In this document: in pieces, positions 1 through 5,630 of the stretch
Position numbering within the stretch: the stretch's first letter is position 1
Layout: every line of letters starts with the position of its first letter
Source: Candidatus Melainabacteria bacterium
Lineage (GTDB): Bacteria > Cyanobacteriota > Vampirovibrionia > Vampirovibrionales > JAJTHC01
Assembly (NCBI GenBank): GCA_026389055.1
Contig: JAPLIO010000215.1
Span: 1-8,352, forward strand
Reading direction: 5' to 3'
Length of the DNA stretch: 8,352 bases
Notes under the pieces: model-generated
Database searches by the model: none
What the model saw: only the letters and a program-made list of their open reading frames with translations
Told to the model about the DNA's origin: nothing
Position numbers and translations under genes: made by a program

Positions 1-585
1 ATTGTTCGTATTAACCAAGGAACGATTGAGCCTCATGCCGTGCCTGCTGCCGAAAGTATTCAAAAAGCGGGTTTAGCCTTGGTTGGTAAGCAACTTGAAG
101 AAATTTTAGCTAACGATGAAAAAGACGCCTTGTTATTGCCTTACCACAACTACTTGAAACAGTTTGTTGGCGGAGAAGTTGGCTTGGCAGAAGTAACAGC
201 TGCCTTATTACGTCAAGTTCACCTACAACGCCAGTGGTCTGTAGATGAAGCGATGGATGGCACGTTTGAAGATCATCGTGATAACCATGGTGGTGGCGGC
301 TACGAAGGTGGCGGTGCCAGACGCTCTTATGGCGGCGGCGGCGGTTACCGTGGTGGTGGCAACCGTGGCGGTGGGTCTTCCTACGGCGGTGGCGGTGGCG
401 GCTATCGTGGTGGCAACCGTGAAGGCGGTTCTTCCTATGGTGGTGGTGGCGGCAACAGCCGTGCCCCTTATGGCGAACGAGCCCAGCACAATAGCGGTGG
501 GTATCAGCAACGCACAGGTGGCGGAAGCCGTGATGGCGGTTCTTCCTACAGTGGTGGCAATAGCTACAGACCTAAAGCTAAGTAA
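1..585 (+). CDS. DEAD-box RNA helicase, C-terminal part (5' end outside window)
   Basis: The reading frame is open from base 1 and ends with TAA at 583-585, giving 194 visible residues; the GTG at 40 is internal and not the start. The first ~25 residues (VRINQGTIEPHAVPAAESIQ) match the segment that follows the helicase C domain in DeaD/CsdA/RhlE-like DEAD-box proteins, where an I-x-x-x-x-x-x-I-E-P-x-x-x-P pattern is usual. An acidic/helical stretch follows (roughly codons 25-90), then a ~100-residue low-complexity tail of Gly, Arg, Ser, Tyr and Asn (bases ~283-582) ending in a basic RPKAK. Such RGG/YGG tails bind RNA in this family. The likely role is ATP-dependent unwinding of structured RNA (ribosome assembly, mRNA decay, cold adaptation) in the cytoplasm. 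The catalytic motifs lie outside the window, so the family call rests on the tail and the IEP segment. Confidence 0.75.
   Translation: MVRINQGTIEPHAVPAAESIQKAGLALVGKQLEEILANDEKDALLLPYHNYLKQFVGGEVGLAEVTAALLRQVHLQRQWSVDEAMDGTFEDHRDNHGGGGYEGGGARRSYGGGGGYRGGGNRGGGSSYGGGGGGYRGGNREGGSSYGGGGGNSRAPYGERAQHNSGGYQQRTGGGSRDGGSSYSGGNSYRPKAK
346..453 (+). repeat. Imperfect tandem repeat coding the Gly-rich tail
   Basis: Two adjacent units within the helicase tail encode YRGGGNRGGGSSYGGGGGG (346-402) and YRGGNREGGSSYGGGGG (403-453). They share the order YRGG-NR-GGSSY-polyG, and a further degenerate SRDGGSSYSGGN copy lies downstream. This suggests growth of the tail by local duplication. Confidence 0.7.
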
Positions 586-601
586 ACTGGATTGATTAAA
601 C

Positions 602-646
602 AAACAGGGTTTCTACTAACTAGTAGAAACCCTGTTTAGTTTTTTT
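602..646. terminator. Strong bidirectional Rho-independent terminator
   Basis: A perfect inverted repeat at 602-637 (left arm AAACAGGGTTTCTACT) forms a ~16-bp stem with a 4-base loop. On the + strand it is followed by seven T (640-646), which ends the helicase transcript. On the - strand the hairpin is followed by a weaker T-rich run (GTTTGTTTAAT), so it can also stop the convergent pilin transcript. The + strand T-run overlaps the pilin stop codon (645-647). Confidence 0.9.
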
Positions 647-1274
647 ATTGGTACAACCAGCGAGAATCCACGTTCCAAATATAGTCATTTTTAAATAGTG
701 TACCAAGTCCACCTCGAGAATTTCCTTCCCGAATAACTAAGGGTAGATGGGCGGTGTTTGTTCCCACGTTTAAAGGAATCCCTGAATTAGCCATGGCATC
801 ATAAGCCATGATATACATACAAGTATTCGGTTCACCTGTGGGCCCTGCATTAGGCCCAGCCATTATTTGGGATCCAGCAGTAGCTGTTCCTCCTGGCCCA
901 CTTTGAAATAGAAGCAATCCACCATTATTCAGTAAAATACCAGGTACTGCCCCGTTAGACCAGTGAAGGTTAGCTGTAGCCCCTGCACACCCTTCCGCTC
1001 TGGCACTAGTACGGCAAATTCTCTTCACGTTTCTAACGTGATCCATAACATAAGTAGTAACAGATTCTGTATTGTTTTCAACAATATCTCCATCTGCAAA
1101 GCCTTGCATTACTAAGCTTTCAATGACATTTAACCCTTCTTTTAATTGCATTCTCGTTTGATTCTGAACCGTATCTGTCATAATTTTAGGTACAGCGAAC
1201 GCTGCAATTAAGCCAATAACTGTCAACGAAACCAATAGTTCTGTTAACGTAAACCCTAAAAACTGTTTTTTCAT
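645..1274 (-). CDS. Type IV pilin-like / pseudopilin protein with class III signal peptide
   Basis: This 209-residue protein begins MKKQFLG|FTLTELLVSLTVIG. That is a short basic leader, a Gly at the prepilin-peptidase cleavage site (after residue 7), Phe as mature residue 1 and Glu as mature residue 5, followed by a hydrophobic helix to about residue 30. This is the N-methylation/prepilin signature of type IV pilins and type II secretion pseudopilins. The rest is a predicted globular head rich in Gly, Asn and Ala, with three cysteines (87, 96, 152); C87 and C96 could form a small disulfide loop. The start ATG has AAGGA about 7 bases upstream. The gene stands alone and convergent to the helicase, with no pilus assembly genes beside it, so whether it is a major pilin, minor pilin or pseudopilin cannot be decided. 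The family assignment is firm; the role is inferred. Confidence 0.88.
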   Translation of the reverse strand: MKKQFLGFTLTELLVSLTVIGLIAAFAVPKIMTDTVQNQTRMQLKEGLNVIESLVMQGFADGDIVENNTESVTTYVMDHVRNVKRICRTSARAEGCAGATANLHWSNGAVPGILLNNGGLLLFQSGPGGTATAGSQIMAGPNAGPTGEPNTCMYIMAYDAMANSGIPLNVGTNTAHLPLVIREGNSRGGLGTLFKNDYIWNVDSRWLYQ

Positions 1275-1447
1275 GGTCGCGTCCTTTTCAATTCAATAAA
1301 CCTAGCATTATCCAAGGTATCGACTGTTTTACTCCCAAACTTTAGCATGAGTTTCGAGTATTCTTGTGGTATTTTAAAATAATCCCCTTTTGAATACTAC
1401 CTATCAACGAGGCGTTGCAAGGTTTCATACCCAACAAACGTGAAAAA
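1275..1447. other. Non-coding leader region between the pilin gene and the hairpin cluster
   Basis: No convincing gene was found here. On the + strand TAAAAT (1375-1380) resembles a -10 box and could start the transcript that runs through the hairpins at 1448-1632, but its -35 (TTTCGA, 1352-1357) is poor. On the - strand GATAAT, about 40 bases before the pilin ATG, resembles a -10 box, again without a good -35. These are only candidates. Confidence 0.3.
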
Positions 1448-1470
1448 AGGGACTGTTTGCACCAGTCCCT
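1443..1470 (-). terminator. Rho-independent terminator reading leftward
   Basis: Read on the - strand, an 8-bp G+C-rich stem (AGGGACTG / CAGTCCCT) with a 7-base loop is followed at once by TTTTTT, the complement of the A-run at 1443-1448. It would end either read-through from the hemW-Sel1-lipoprotein unit, ~220 bases past its last stop codon, or a separate RNA antisense to the hairpin cluster. It also protects the pilin gene at 1274 from read-through. Confidence 0.65.
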
Positions 1471-1632
1471 CGTTACAGTTAGTTTAGAAAGGAGAATAAA
1501 GATGAACCAATATCTTAACGGTTCATCTTATTCTGATGATTGCCTTGGCAATCGTTGGTTACCTCATGCAAAAAGCATAGAGGGGAAAGAACAGCCTATT
1601 AGTATTGACCTACTAATAGGCTTTCTTTTCTA
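1448..1632 (+). ncRNA. Candidate structured RNA: five consecutive hairpins ending in a terminator
   Basis: Five hairpins lie in a row. H1 is 1448-1455/1463-1470 (AGGGACTG, 8 bp, 7-base loop). H2 is 1499-1508/1520-1529 (AAGATGAACC, perfect 10 bp, 11-base loop). H3 is 1538-1544/1547-1553 (GATTGCC arms, extendable outward by an A-U and G-U pairs). H4 is 1562-1569/1575-1583 (CCTCATGC, AAAAA loop, one bulged A). H5 is 1593-1604/1611-1622 (AGCCTATTAGTA, perfect 12 bp) followed by a T-rich run. H3's extra pairs are G-U only if the + strand is the RNA, which favours this orientation. A purine-rich AAAGGAG (1488-1494) lies unpaired between H1 and H2. It could be a free-standing small RNA or a highly structured mRNA leader. 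I recognise no known RNA family. The structures are read by eye and not scored. Confidence 0.45.
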
Positions 1633-1645
1633 TCAATCATTATGA
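1502..1645 (+). CDS. Doubtful 47-residue ORF with a good ribosome binding site
   Basis: The ATG at 1502 is preceded by AAAGGAG (1488-1494) at a 7-base spacing, one of the best Shine-Dalgarno sites in the window. The product (MNQYLNGSSYSDDCLGNRW...) resembles nothing I know. Two facts argue against it. The ATG sits inside the perfect 10-bp H2 stem, and the reading frame runs through the H5 terminator so that its stop codon (1643-1645) falls beyond the T-tract. A different frame in the same place gives a hydrophobic peptide (see findings). It may instead be a short leader, a decayed small gene, or chance. Confidence 0.22.
   Translation: MNQYLNGSSYSDDCLGNRWLPHAKSIEGKEQPISIDLLIGFLFYQSL
1593..1632 (+). 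terminator. Rho-independent terminator of the intergenic transcript
   Basis: A perfect 12-bp inverted repeat (AGCCTATTAGTA / TACTAATAGGCT) with loop TTGACC is followed by TTCTTTTCTATC on the + strand. On the - strand the flank (GTTCTTTCCCC) is less T-rich, though it may still slow the lipoprotein-gene transcript arriving from the right. Confidence 0.7.
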
Positions 1646-1689
1646 ACGATGATAAGATAATTTTCAAGTCTTTTATTAAAAAATTAACA

Positions 1690-2808
1690 CTATTGAGCCA
1701 ACGTCCTCAAACAAGCGAGCGTTTCGGCTTGCGTTAAAACGGCTTGCATGGGGAAGATGGGCTTTTCGTTTCCTTCTGCTTTCGGTTGAGTTGGGTCTAG
1801 GCTATTGCTATCAAACAAAAACCACCGTTCCAGCCAGCCTTGTTCATACGCCCAAGCCATCACCGCTTGATGGGTTTCTGGTAGCTCCTGCCAATTGCCT
1901 AAGTGGTCAATGGTTGCCAGCGGGCTAGCATTGGCGGGTTGCCAATCTTCGTAATAAGGCGGTAAATCCGCCCCCTGTTGCCACGCCCCTTGAAACGCCT
2001 TACTTTGCTTGGCTAACGGAATCGCCAATAGTAATAAATCAACCCTACTCATGGGTTGTTGCAACAAATCAATCACTTTGGTTTCGCTGGTGAGTGCGGG
2101 CAATAAATTCGCCTGCCGTAAGGCTTCATAGGCTTGAAAATAATCTTGAAGTTCGTTAGAAAGCGGGGCATCTTCTTCCGCCCCAGAAGCCTGTTGCGGA
2201 TTGACCATGGGTTTATGCAAATTCATCAACACGGCAGACCATTGGCAAAACTGCCCAAACGTAACAGGTTCGGCAGATTCATAGGTTTGCAGTACGCTTT
2301 TTAACCCGTGCGATTGTTGCTTGTGTTGCACCCATTGGGCTAGGGTTAATTGCGTTGCGGAATCTACAAGGCTAGGCTTGTAATGCCGAACCGTACCTGC
2401 CGTAACCAGTTCGGTTTTGCCACGGCGAGGGTTGGTTTCAAACAAGCGATTTCTCATTTCGGGGTGGATGCGTCGGCTTTTTGTTGGTTTGAGGGCGTCA
2501 TTCATTAGCTCGGTTAGGGCTTCGGTTAGGTAGGGTGCGGGGATGGGGCTTTCTTTGGTGCGGGTAGGTTTTTCAAAATGGGGCGTGTAAATCCACCCGA
2601 ATTCAATTTGCAAACGACGTTTGTTGCTGGCGTTCCATTTACCTAAATCGGTGCGGAAGGCTTGGATGATGGGGTTGGTGTCTATCCAAGATTTTTGAGG
2701 TGGGGCTGATGCTTGTTTTTCACCGCATCCGCTTAATACCCCCATGGTGCAGGTTAGTAGCATGAGGCTGATGACCGATAGTTTAAGCCGTTGGGGTGTT
2801 TTTATCAT
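1690..2808 (-). CDS. Secreted lipoprotein with SLH-like segments
   Basis: This 372-residue protein starts at the ATG at 2806-2808. The frame stays open further upstream to 2982, but the extension lies inside the Sel1-repeat gene, is Arg/Ser-rich, and would bury the signal peptide. From the chosen start there is a basic n-region, a hydrophobic core, and a lipobox L25-S-G-C28, so the mature protein is a lipid-anchored envelope protein. A Pro/Lys-rich region follows. Segments near residues 181-197, 216-264 and 305-370 have a rhythm like S-layer homology motifs (QPMSRVDLLLLAI; a helix with AVMAWAYEQGWL; then FPMQAVLTQAETLACL, comparable to the F-P-x-x-x-x-T-R-A-E pattern). That match is by eye and tentative. 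SD AGGGG lies inside the end of the Sel1 gene, which stops only 2 bases before this ATG, so translation is probably coupled. The exact function is unknown. Confidence 0.75.
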   Translation of the reverse strand: MIKTPQRLKLSVISLMLLTCTMGVLSGCGEKQASAPPQKSWIDTNPIIQAFRTDLGKWNASNKRRLQIEFGWIYTPHFEKPTRTKESPIPAPYLTEALTELMNDALKPTKSRRIHPEMRNRLFETNPRRGKTELVTAGTVRHYKPSLVDSATQLTLAQWVQHKQQSHGLKSVLQTYESAEPVTFGQFCQWSAVLMNLHKPMVNPQQASGAEEDAPLSNELQDYFQAYEALRQANLLPALTSETKVIDLLQQPMSRVDLLLLAIPLAKQSKAFQGAWQQGADLPPYYEDWQPANASPLATIDHLGNWQELPETHQAVMAWAYEQGWLERWFLFDSNSLDPTQPKAEGNEKPIFPMQAVLTQAETLACLRTLAQ

Positions 2809-2810
2809 GG

Positions 2811-3773
2811 TTATTCCCCTATCGTTTCTTCGGTTGGGGGTTGAAAGCCTTGGGCTAGGGCTTTTTCTTTCCATGCTTGGGCTTTTTGGACATCCGCTTC
2901 TACGCCTAACCCTTTTTCGTAGCAGGTAGCTAGATGATATTGTGCTTCGGCGTTTTCTTGTTCCGCCGCTTTGCTCAACCAATGAAAGGCTAACGGTAAA
3001 TCTTGCTGGGTTTTATCTTCTTTAGACCCTTCTAAATAATTCGTGCCTAGCCAAAGTTGTGAATCTGCCCTGCCTAATTCGGCGGCTTGGGTTATGTATT
3101 CAATAGCTTTTTTGATATCCTTCTCTACACCATTCCCTACATAATAACTATATCCAAGATATATTTTAGCCTCCAAATCCCCTTGTTCAGCTGCTTCTAT
3201 ATATAGTTCTATCGCTTTAAGCATGTTTTTTTCAACCCAAATCCCTTGTTGATATAGGTATGCTAAACCACCTTTAGAAACTGAACAGCCCAATTCAATG
3301 GCTTGGTCAAATAACTCCATTGCTTTTTGGTAATCTTTTTTTAGCCATCTACCGTCATAATATAGTACACCTGATATGTAAACGGCATCTACATGACATT
3401 GGTCTCTAGCTTTTTCAAGCCAATAAAGCGTTTTGTTTTGATTCGCTTCGTTATTACTACTATTGCCATAATGAAAAGCTAAATTATAAGAAGCATAACC
3501 ATCTTTCTCTTTTAGGGTACATCTAGTGTACCAATAAATCGCTTTATCTAAATCAACCTCAACTTCTGTGCCATGGTGGTAATAATGCCCTAACGCCAAT
3601 TGTGCTTTTTCGTTACCCTGCTCCGCACTTTTAGTAAAAAGGGCTAATGCTTTTATCGAATCTTTTTCCATAAATAAACCTTCGTCATACGCCCGACCCA
3701 CCTTAAATTGAGCCTCGGCATCGCCCGCTTCGGCTTGGTGTAAAAGGGCTTCAAATTCTTCAGGGGTGAACAT
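2811..3773 (-). CDS. Sel1-repeat (TPR-like) protein
   Basis: This 320-residue protein consists almost entirely of about eight ~36-residue Sel1-like repeats, starting near residues 19, 54, 92, 127, 164, 199, 236 and 274. Clear examples are AQFKVGRAYDEG...KALALFTKSAEQG and AQYHLATCYEKGLGVEADVQ. Each repeat forms a helix pair, and stacked repeats make a superhelical surface for protein binding. There is no signal peptide, so a cytoplasmic adaptor or scaffold role is expected; the partner cannot be named. The third and fourth repeats are the most degenerate. AGGA lies ~10 bases before the ATG. The gene follows hemW after 77 bases without a visible terminator and precedes the lipoprotein gene by 2 bases, suggesting one operon in which the Sel1 protein and the lipoprotein may work together. 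Confidence 0.9.
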   Translation of the reverse strand: MFTPEEFEALLHQAEAGDAEAQFKVGRAYDEGLFMEKDSIKALALFTKSAEQGNEKAQLALGHYYHHGTEVEVDLDKAIYWYTRCTLKEKDGYASYNLAFHYGNSSNNEANQNKTLYWLEKARDQCHVDAVYISGVLYYDGRWLKKDYQKAMELFDQAIELGCSVSKGGLAYLYQQGIWVEKNMLKAIELYIEAAEQGDLEAKIYLGYSYYVGNGVEKDIKKAIEYITQAAELGRADSQLWLGTNYLEGSKEDKTQQDLPLAFHWLSKAAEQENAEAQYHLATCYEKGLGVEADVQKAQAWKEKALAQGFQPPTEETIGE

Positions 3774-3850
3774 TCGGGCATAATCCTGTCGTTTCTATCA
3801 ATCAACACTACCCATACCATCGGATTTTCAACACCCTAATGCCAAAAATG

Positions 3851-5002
3851 TTACGAAAGATTGACAAAATCCGCCAGCACGCCATTCATCTTCGGAAACC
3901 ACTCAGGGGTTATCGCCAAAAACCCTGTAGAGGGTAGATGATGCAACTGCCCCTTCCCCACCGCTTTTTCAATAACAGGAACAACCTTCCCCCACAGAAC
4001 AGGATCGGTTTTTTCTTCAATCGCCTCTATATCGATGCCTTCTGTCAATCGTAACCCAAAGATAAAGCTATTTTCCAACTGCTCCAACGCAGAAACCACC
4101 GTTTCCGCCTGCATTTCCAGCGGATTAGCAATATACCCATCTAAGTTCGTGCTATTTTCATACCGAACGCCCGAAACAAACCCTGTCGCCCCTGCCCCAA
4201 ATCCCCAAAACGGTTTGCCCTGCCAGTACGCCAAATTGTGCGTGCTTTTCAATCCGTTTCTAGCAAAATTGCTCACTTCATACTGGTGAAACCCCGCTTG
4301 GGTTAGGCGGTCAATCGCCAGCTGATACATCGCCAAACAAGCCTCATCCGTGGGTAACGGATAGTGGGCTTTTGCCTTATGTACCAAGGTTTCCAGCGGA
4401 GTCCCCGCTTCCAGTTGCAACCCATAAAGTGAAATATGTTCAATGGGCAAGGCAATCGCTTGTGCCAAAGTAGCCTCCCAAGAATCCAGCGTTTGCAGGG
4501 GAATACCATACATTAAATCAATGGAAATATTGATAAAACCCGCCTTTTTCGCTTGATAAACGGTCGAAATGGCTTCCTCTGCCGAATGTTGACGGCTTAA
4601 TTTTTTTAATTCCAGCGGATTAAAACTTTGAATGCCAATACTGACCCTATTAAACCCCACGGCTTTATAATCCGCCATGGTGCTGGCTAATCGGTTCGGG
4701 TTGATTTCCAGCGTTCGTTCGGCATTGGGTGAAAAGGGCTGATACTGTTCGATTGTTTCAAACACCTGCTGATAAACCGAAGCCTCCAGCAGTGAAGGCG
4801 TGCCTCCCCCAATATAAATCGATTTTAACGGCGGTAATTCAACATTGTTACTATCATCCTGTTGATACCGAAGGGCTATTTCTTTATTTAACGCCTCAAC
4901 ATAGGCTGCTTGTCTGCCGTATTTGGCTAGTTCCACATAAAAATCGCAATAAACGCATTTAGAAGCACAAAATGGGATGTGAATGTAAGCATTAGCAATC
5001 AT
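3851..5002 (-). CDS. hemW: HemW-like radical SAM heme chaperone
   Basis: This 383-residue protein is of usual HemW length. The N-terminus has AYIHIPFCASKCVYCDFY, in which C12-x3-C16-x2-C19 ligates the radical SAM [4Fe-4S] cluster. The position two after C19 is Phe (CxF); true HemN coproporphyrinogen dehydrogenases have a fourth Cys there, so HemW is the better call. Further family marks are GGGTPS (65-70), EINP (99-102), RVSIGIQSF (119-127), SIDLMYGIP, and the C-terminal HNLAYWQGKPFWGFGAGA block. HemW binds heme and passes it to target proteins such as respiratory enzymes; it is often misnamed oxygen-independent coproporphyrinogen oxidase. The start ATG has no clear Shine-Dalgarno site, and the ssb terminator hairpin ends only 26 bases upstream, so its own promoter must lie close to the hairpin or expression depends on read-through. 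Confidence 0.93.
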   Translation of the reverse strand: MIANAYIHIPFCASKCVYCDFYVELAKYGRQAAYVEALNKEIALRYQQDDSNNVELPPLKSIYIGGGTPSLLEASVYQQVFETIEQYQPFSPNAERTLEINPNRLASTMADYKAVGFNRVSIGIQSFNPLELKKLSRQHSAEEAISTVYQAKKAGFINISIDLMYGIPLQTLDSWEATLAQAIALPIEHISLYGLQLEAGTPLETLVHKAKAHYPLPTDEACLAMYQLAIDRLTQAGFHQYEVSNFARNGLKSTHNLAYWQGKPFWGFGAGATGFVSGVRYENSTNLDGYIANPLEMQAETVVSALEQLENSFIFGLRLTEGIDIEAIEEKTDPVLWGKVVPVIEKAVGKGQLHHLPSTGFLAITPEWFPKMNGVLADFVNLS

Positions 5003-5016
5003 TAAATAAGGGTACT

Positions 5017-5058
5017 CTTAAAATAAACAGTAGGGATTCGATGAATCGAACCCCTACT
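5017..5058 (-). terminator. Rho-independent terminator of rpsF-ssb
   Basis: Bases 5029-5058 form a ~13-bp hairpin on the - strand transcript (AGTAGGGGTTCGA / TCGAATCCCTACT, loop TTCA) with one G-U pair. The same position is an A-C mismatch on the + strand, so the hairpin is better in the leftward direction. It is followed by GTTTATTTTAAG. It lies 27 bases after the ssb stop codon. Confidence 0.8.
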
Positions 5059-5085
5059 AAATCAAAAATTTGAAAGTTTCATACT

Positions 5086-5586
5086 TTAGAACGGAATATC
5101 ATCTTCCGTTAGAAAATCATCACTGGAAAGATCGGATTGAAATTGGAAACCATTACCACTAGCAACGGGTGTTACAGGTGATGCAGCTTGGGAAGGTCTT
5201 GCAGGGGCTGAACTAGCACCACCAGCACCTGAAGCAACAGGGCGTAAGGGTTCTGGCAAACTGGGCAACAAAAACAGGTTAGAAGCATCCACTTCAAACA
5301 CTTTTTTCTTGGTACCATCTTGCTGTTGAATGGTGTTAAGTTGTAATCTGCCTTCCACCAAAACCACTTGCCCAACAGGTAAGGGTTCAGCAACATCTGC
5401 TAAATTACGCCAGCAAACTACTTTCAATGTACTGGCTGGTGCATCTGATTTAGGAGCTGTTTGCCCCATTTTCAATGCAGGTGGCAACTGAAGGGTAAGA
5501 ACCGTTACCGCCACATTGTTGGGAGTAAAGCGTTTTTCAGGAGCAGCTGAGAGCGTGCCAGCAATAGAAATTTTTGCAAAAGACAT
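5086..5586 (-). CDS. ssb: Single-stranded DNA-binding protein
   Basis: This 166-residue protein has the three-part SSB layout. An OB-fold covers about residues 1-110 (KISIAGTLSAAPEKRFTPNN at the start, then LKVVCWRNLADVAEPLPVGQ and VLVEGRLQ, which parallel the family's W-x-x-L-A-E...G-x-x-V-x-V-E-G-R-L). A flexible Ala/Gly/Pro/Ser linker follows (~112-150), then the acidic tip DDFLTEDDIPF (156-166), whose IPF end recruits repair and replication proteins. It coats single-stranded DNA as a tetramer. The OB-fold is rather divergent, but the order of elements and the tip are decisive. AAGGA lies about 9 bases before the ATG. The gene lies 44 bases after rpsF, a well-known pairing, and is followed by a terminator. 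Confidence 0.95.
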   Translation of the reverse strand: MSFAKISIAGTLSAAPEKRFTPNNVAVTVLTLQLPPALKMGQTAPKSDAPASTLKVVCWRNLADVAEPLPVGQVVLVEGRLQLNTIQQQDGTKKKVFEVDASNLFLLPSLPEPLRPVASGAGGASSAPARPSQAASPVTPVASGNGFQFQSDLSSDDFLTEDDIPF

Positions 5587-5630
5587 GGGGTTAATTCCTT
5601 AAAAGCAAAGCGTGCCAATTTAATTCAGCA

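Noticed and set aside
223..603. Long ORFs in the other frames and on the opposite strand of the Gly-rich tail regions (also 245-595 + and 5591-5902 -)
   Set aside because: They arise from GGN-rich codons read in other frames; their products are monotonous Ala/Val/Thr-rich and overlap well-supported genes.
1415..1501. Upstream start (TTG 1415) for the small + strand ORF
   Set aside because: It would run through hairpin H1 and has no ribosome binding site; ATG 1502 is far better placed, though itself doubtful.
2809..2982. 58-residue N-terminal extension of the lipoprotein reading frame
   Set aside because: It overlaps the Sel1-repeat gene, is Arg/Ser-rich, and would place the lipobox signal peptide internally; ATG 2808 has its own SD and a textbook lipoprotein leader.
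4035..4962. Short ORFs antisense to or out of frame with hemW (4035-4289, 4303-4509, 4729-4962)
   Set aside because: They are shadows of hemW with no start signals or family resemblance.
3851..5002. Oxygen-independent coproporphyrinogen III dehydrogenase (HemN)
   Set aside because: The CxxxCxxCxF motif lacks the fourth Cys of HemN, and the HNxxYW block with a ~380-residue length fits HemW.
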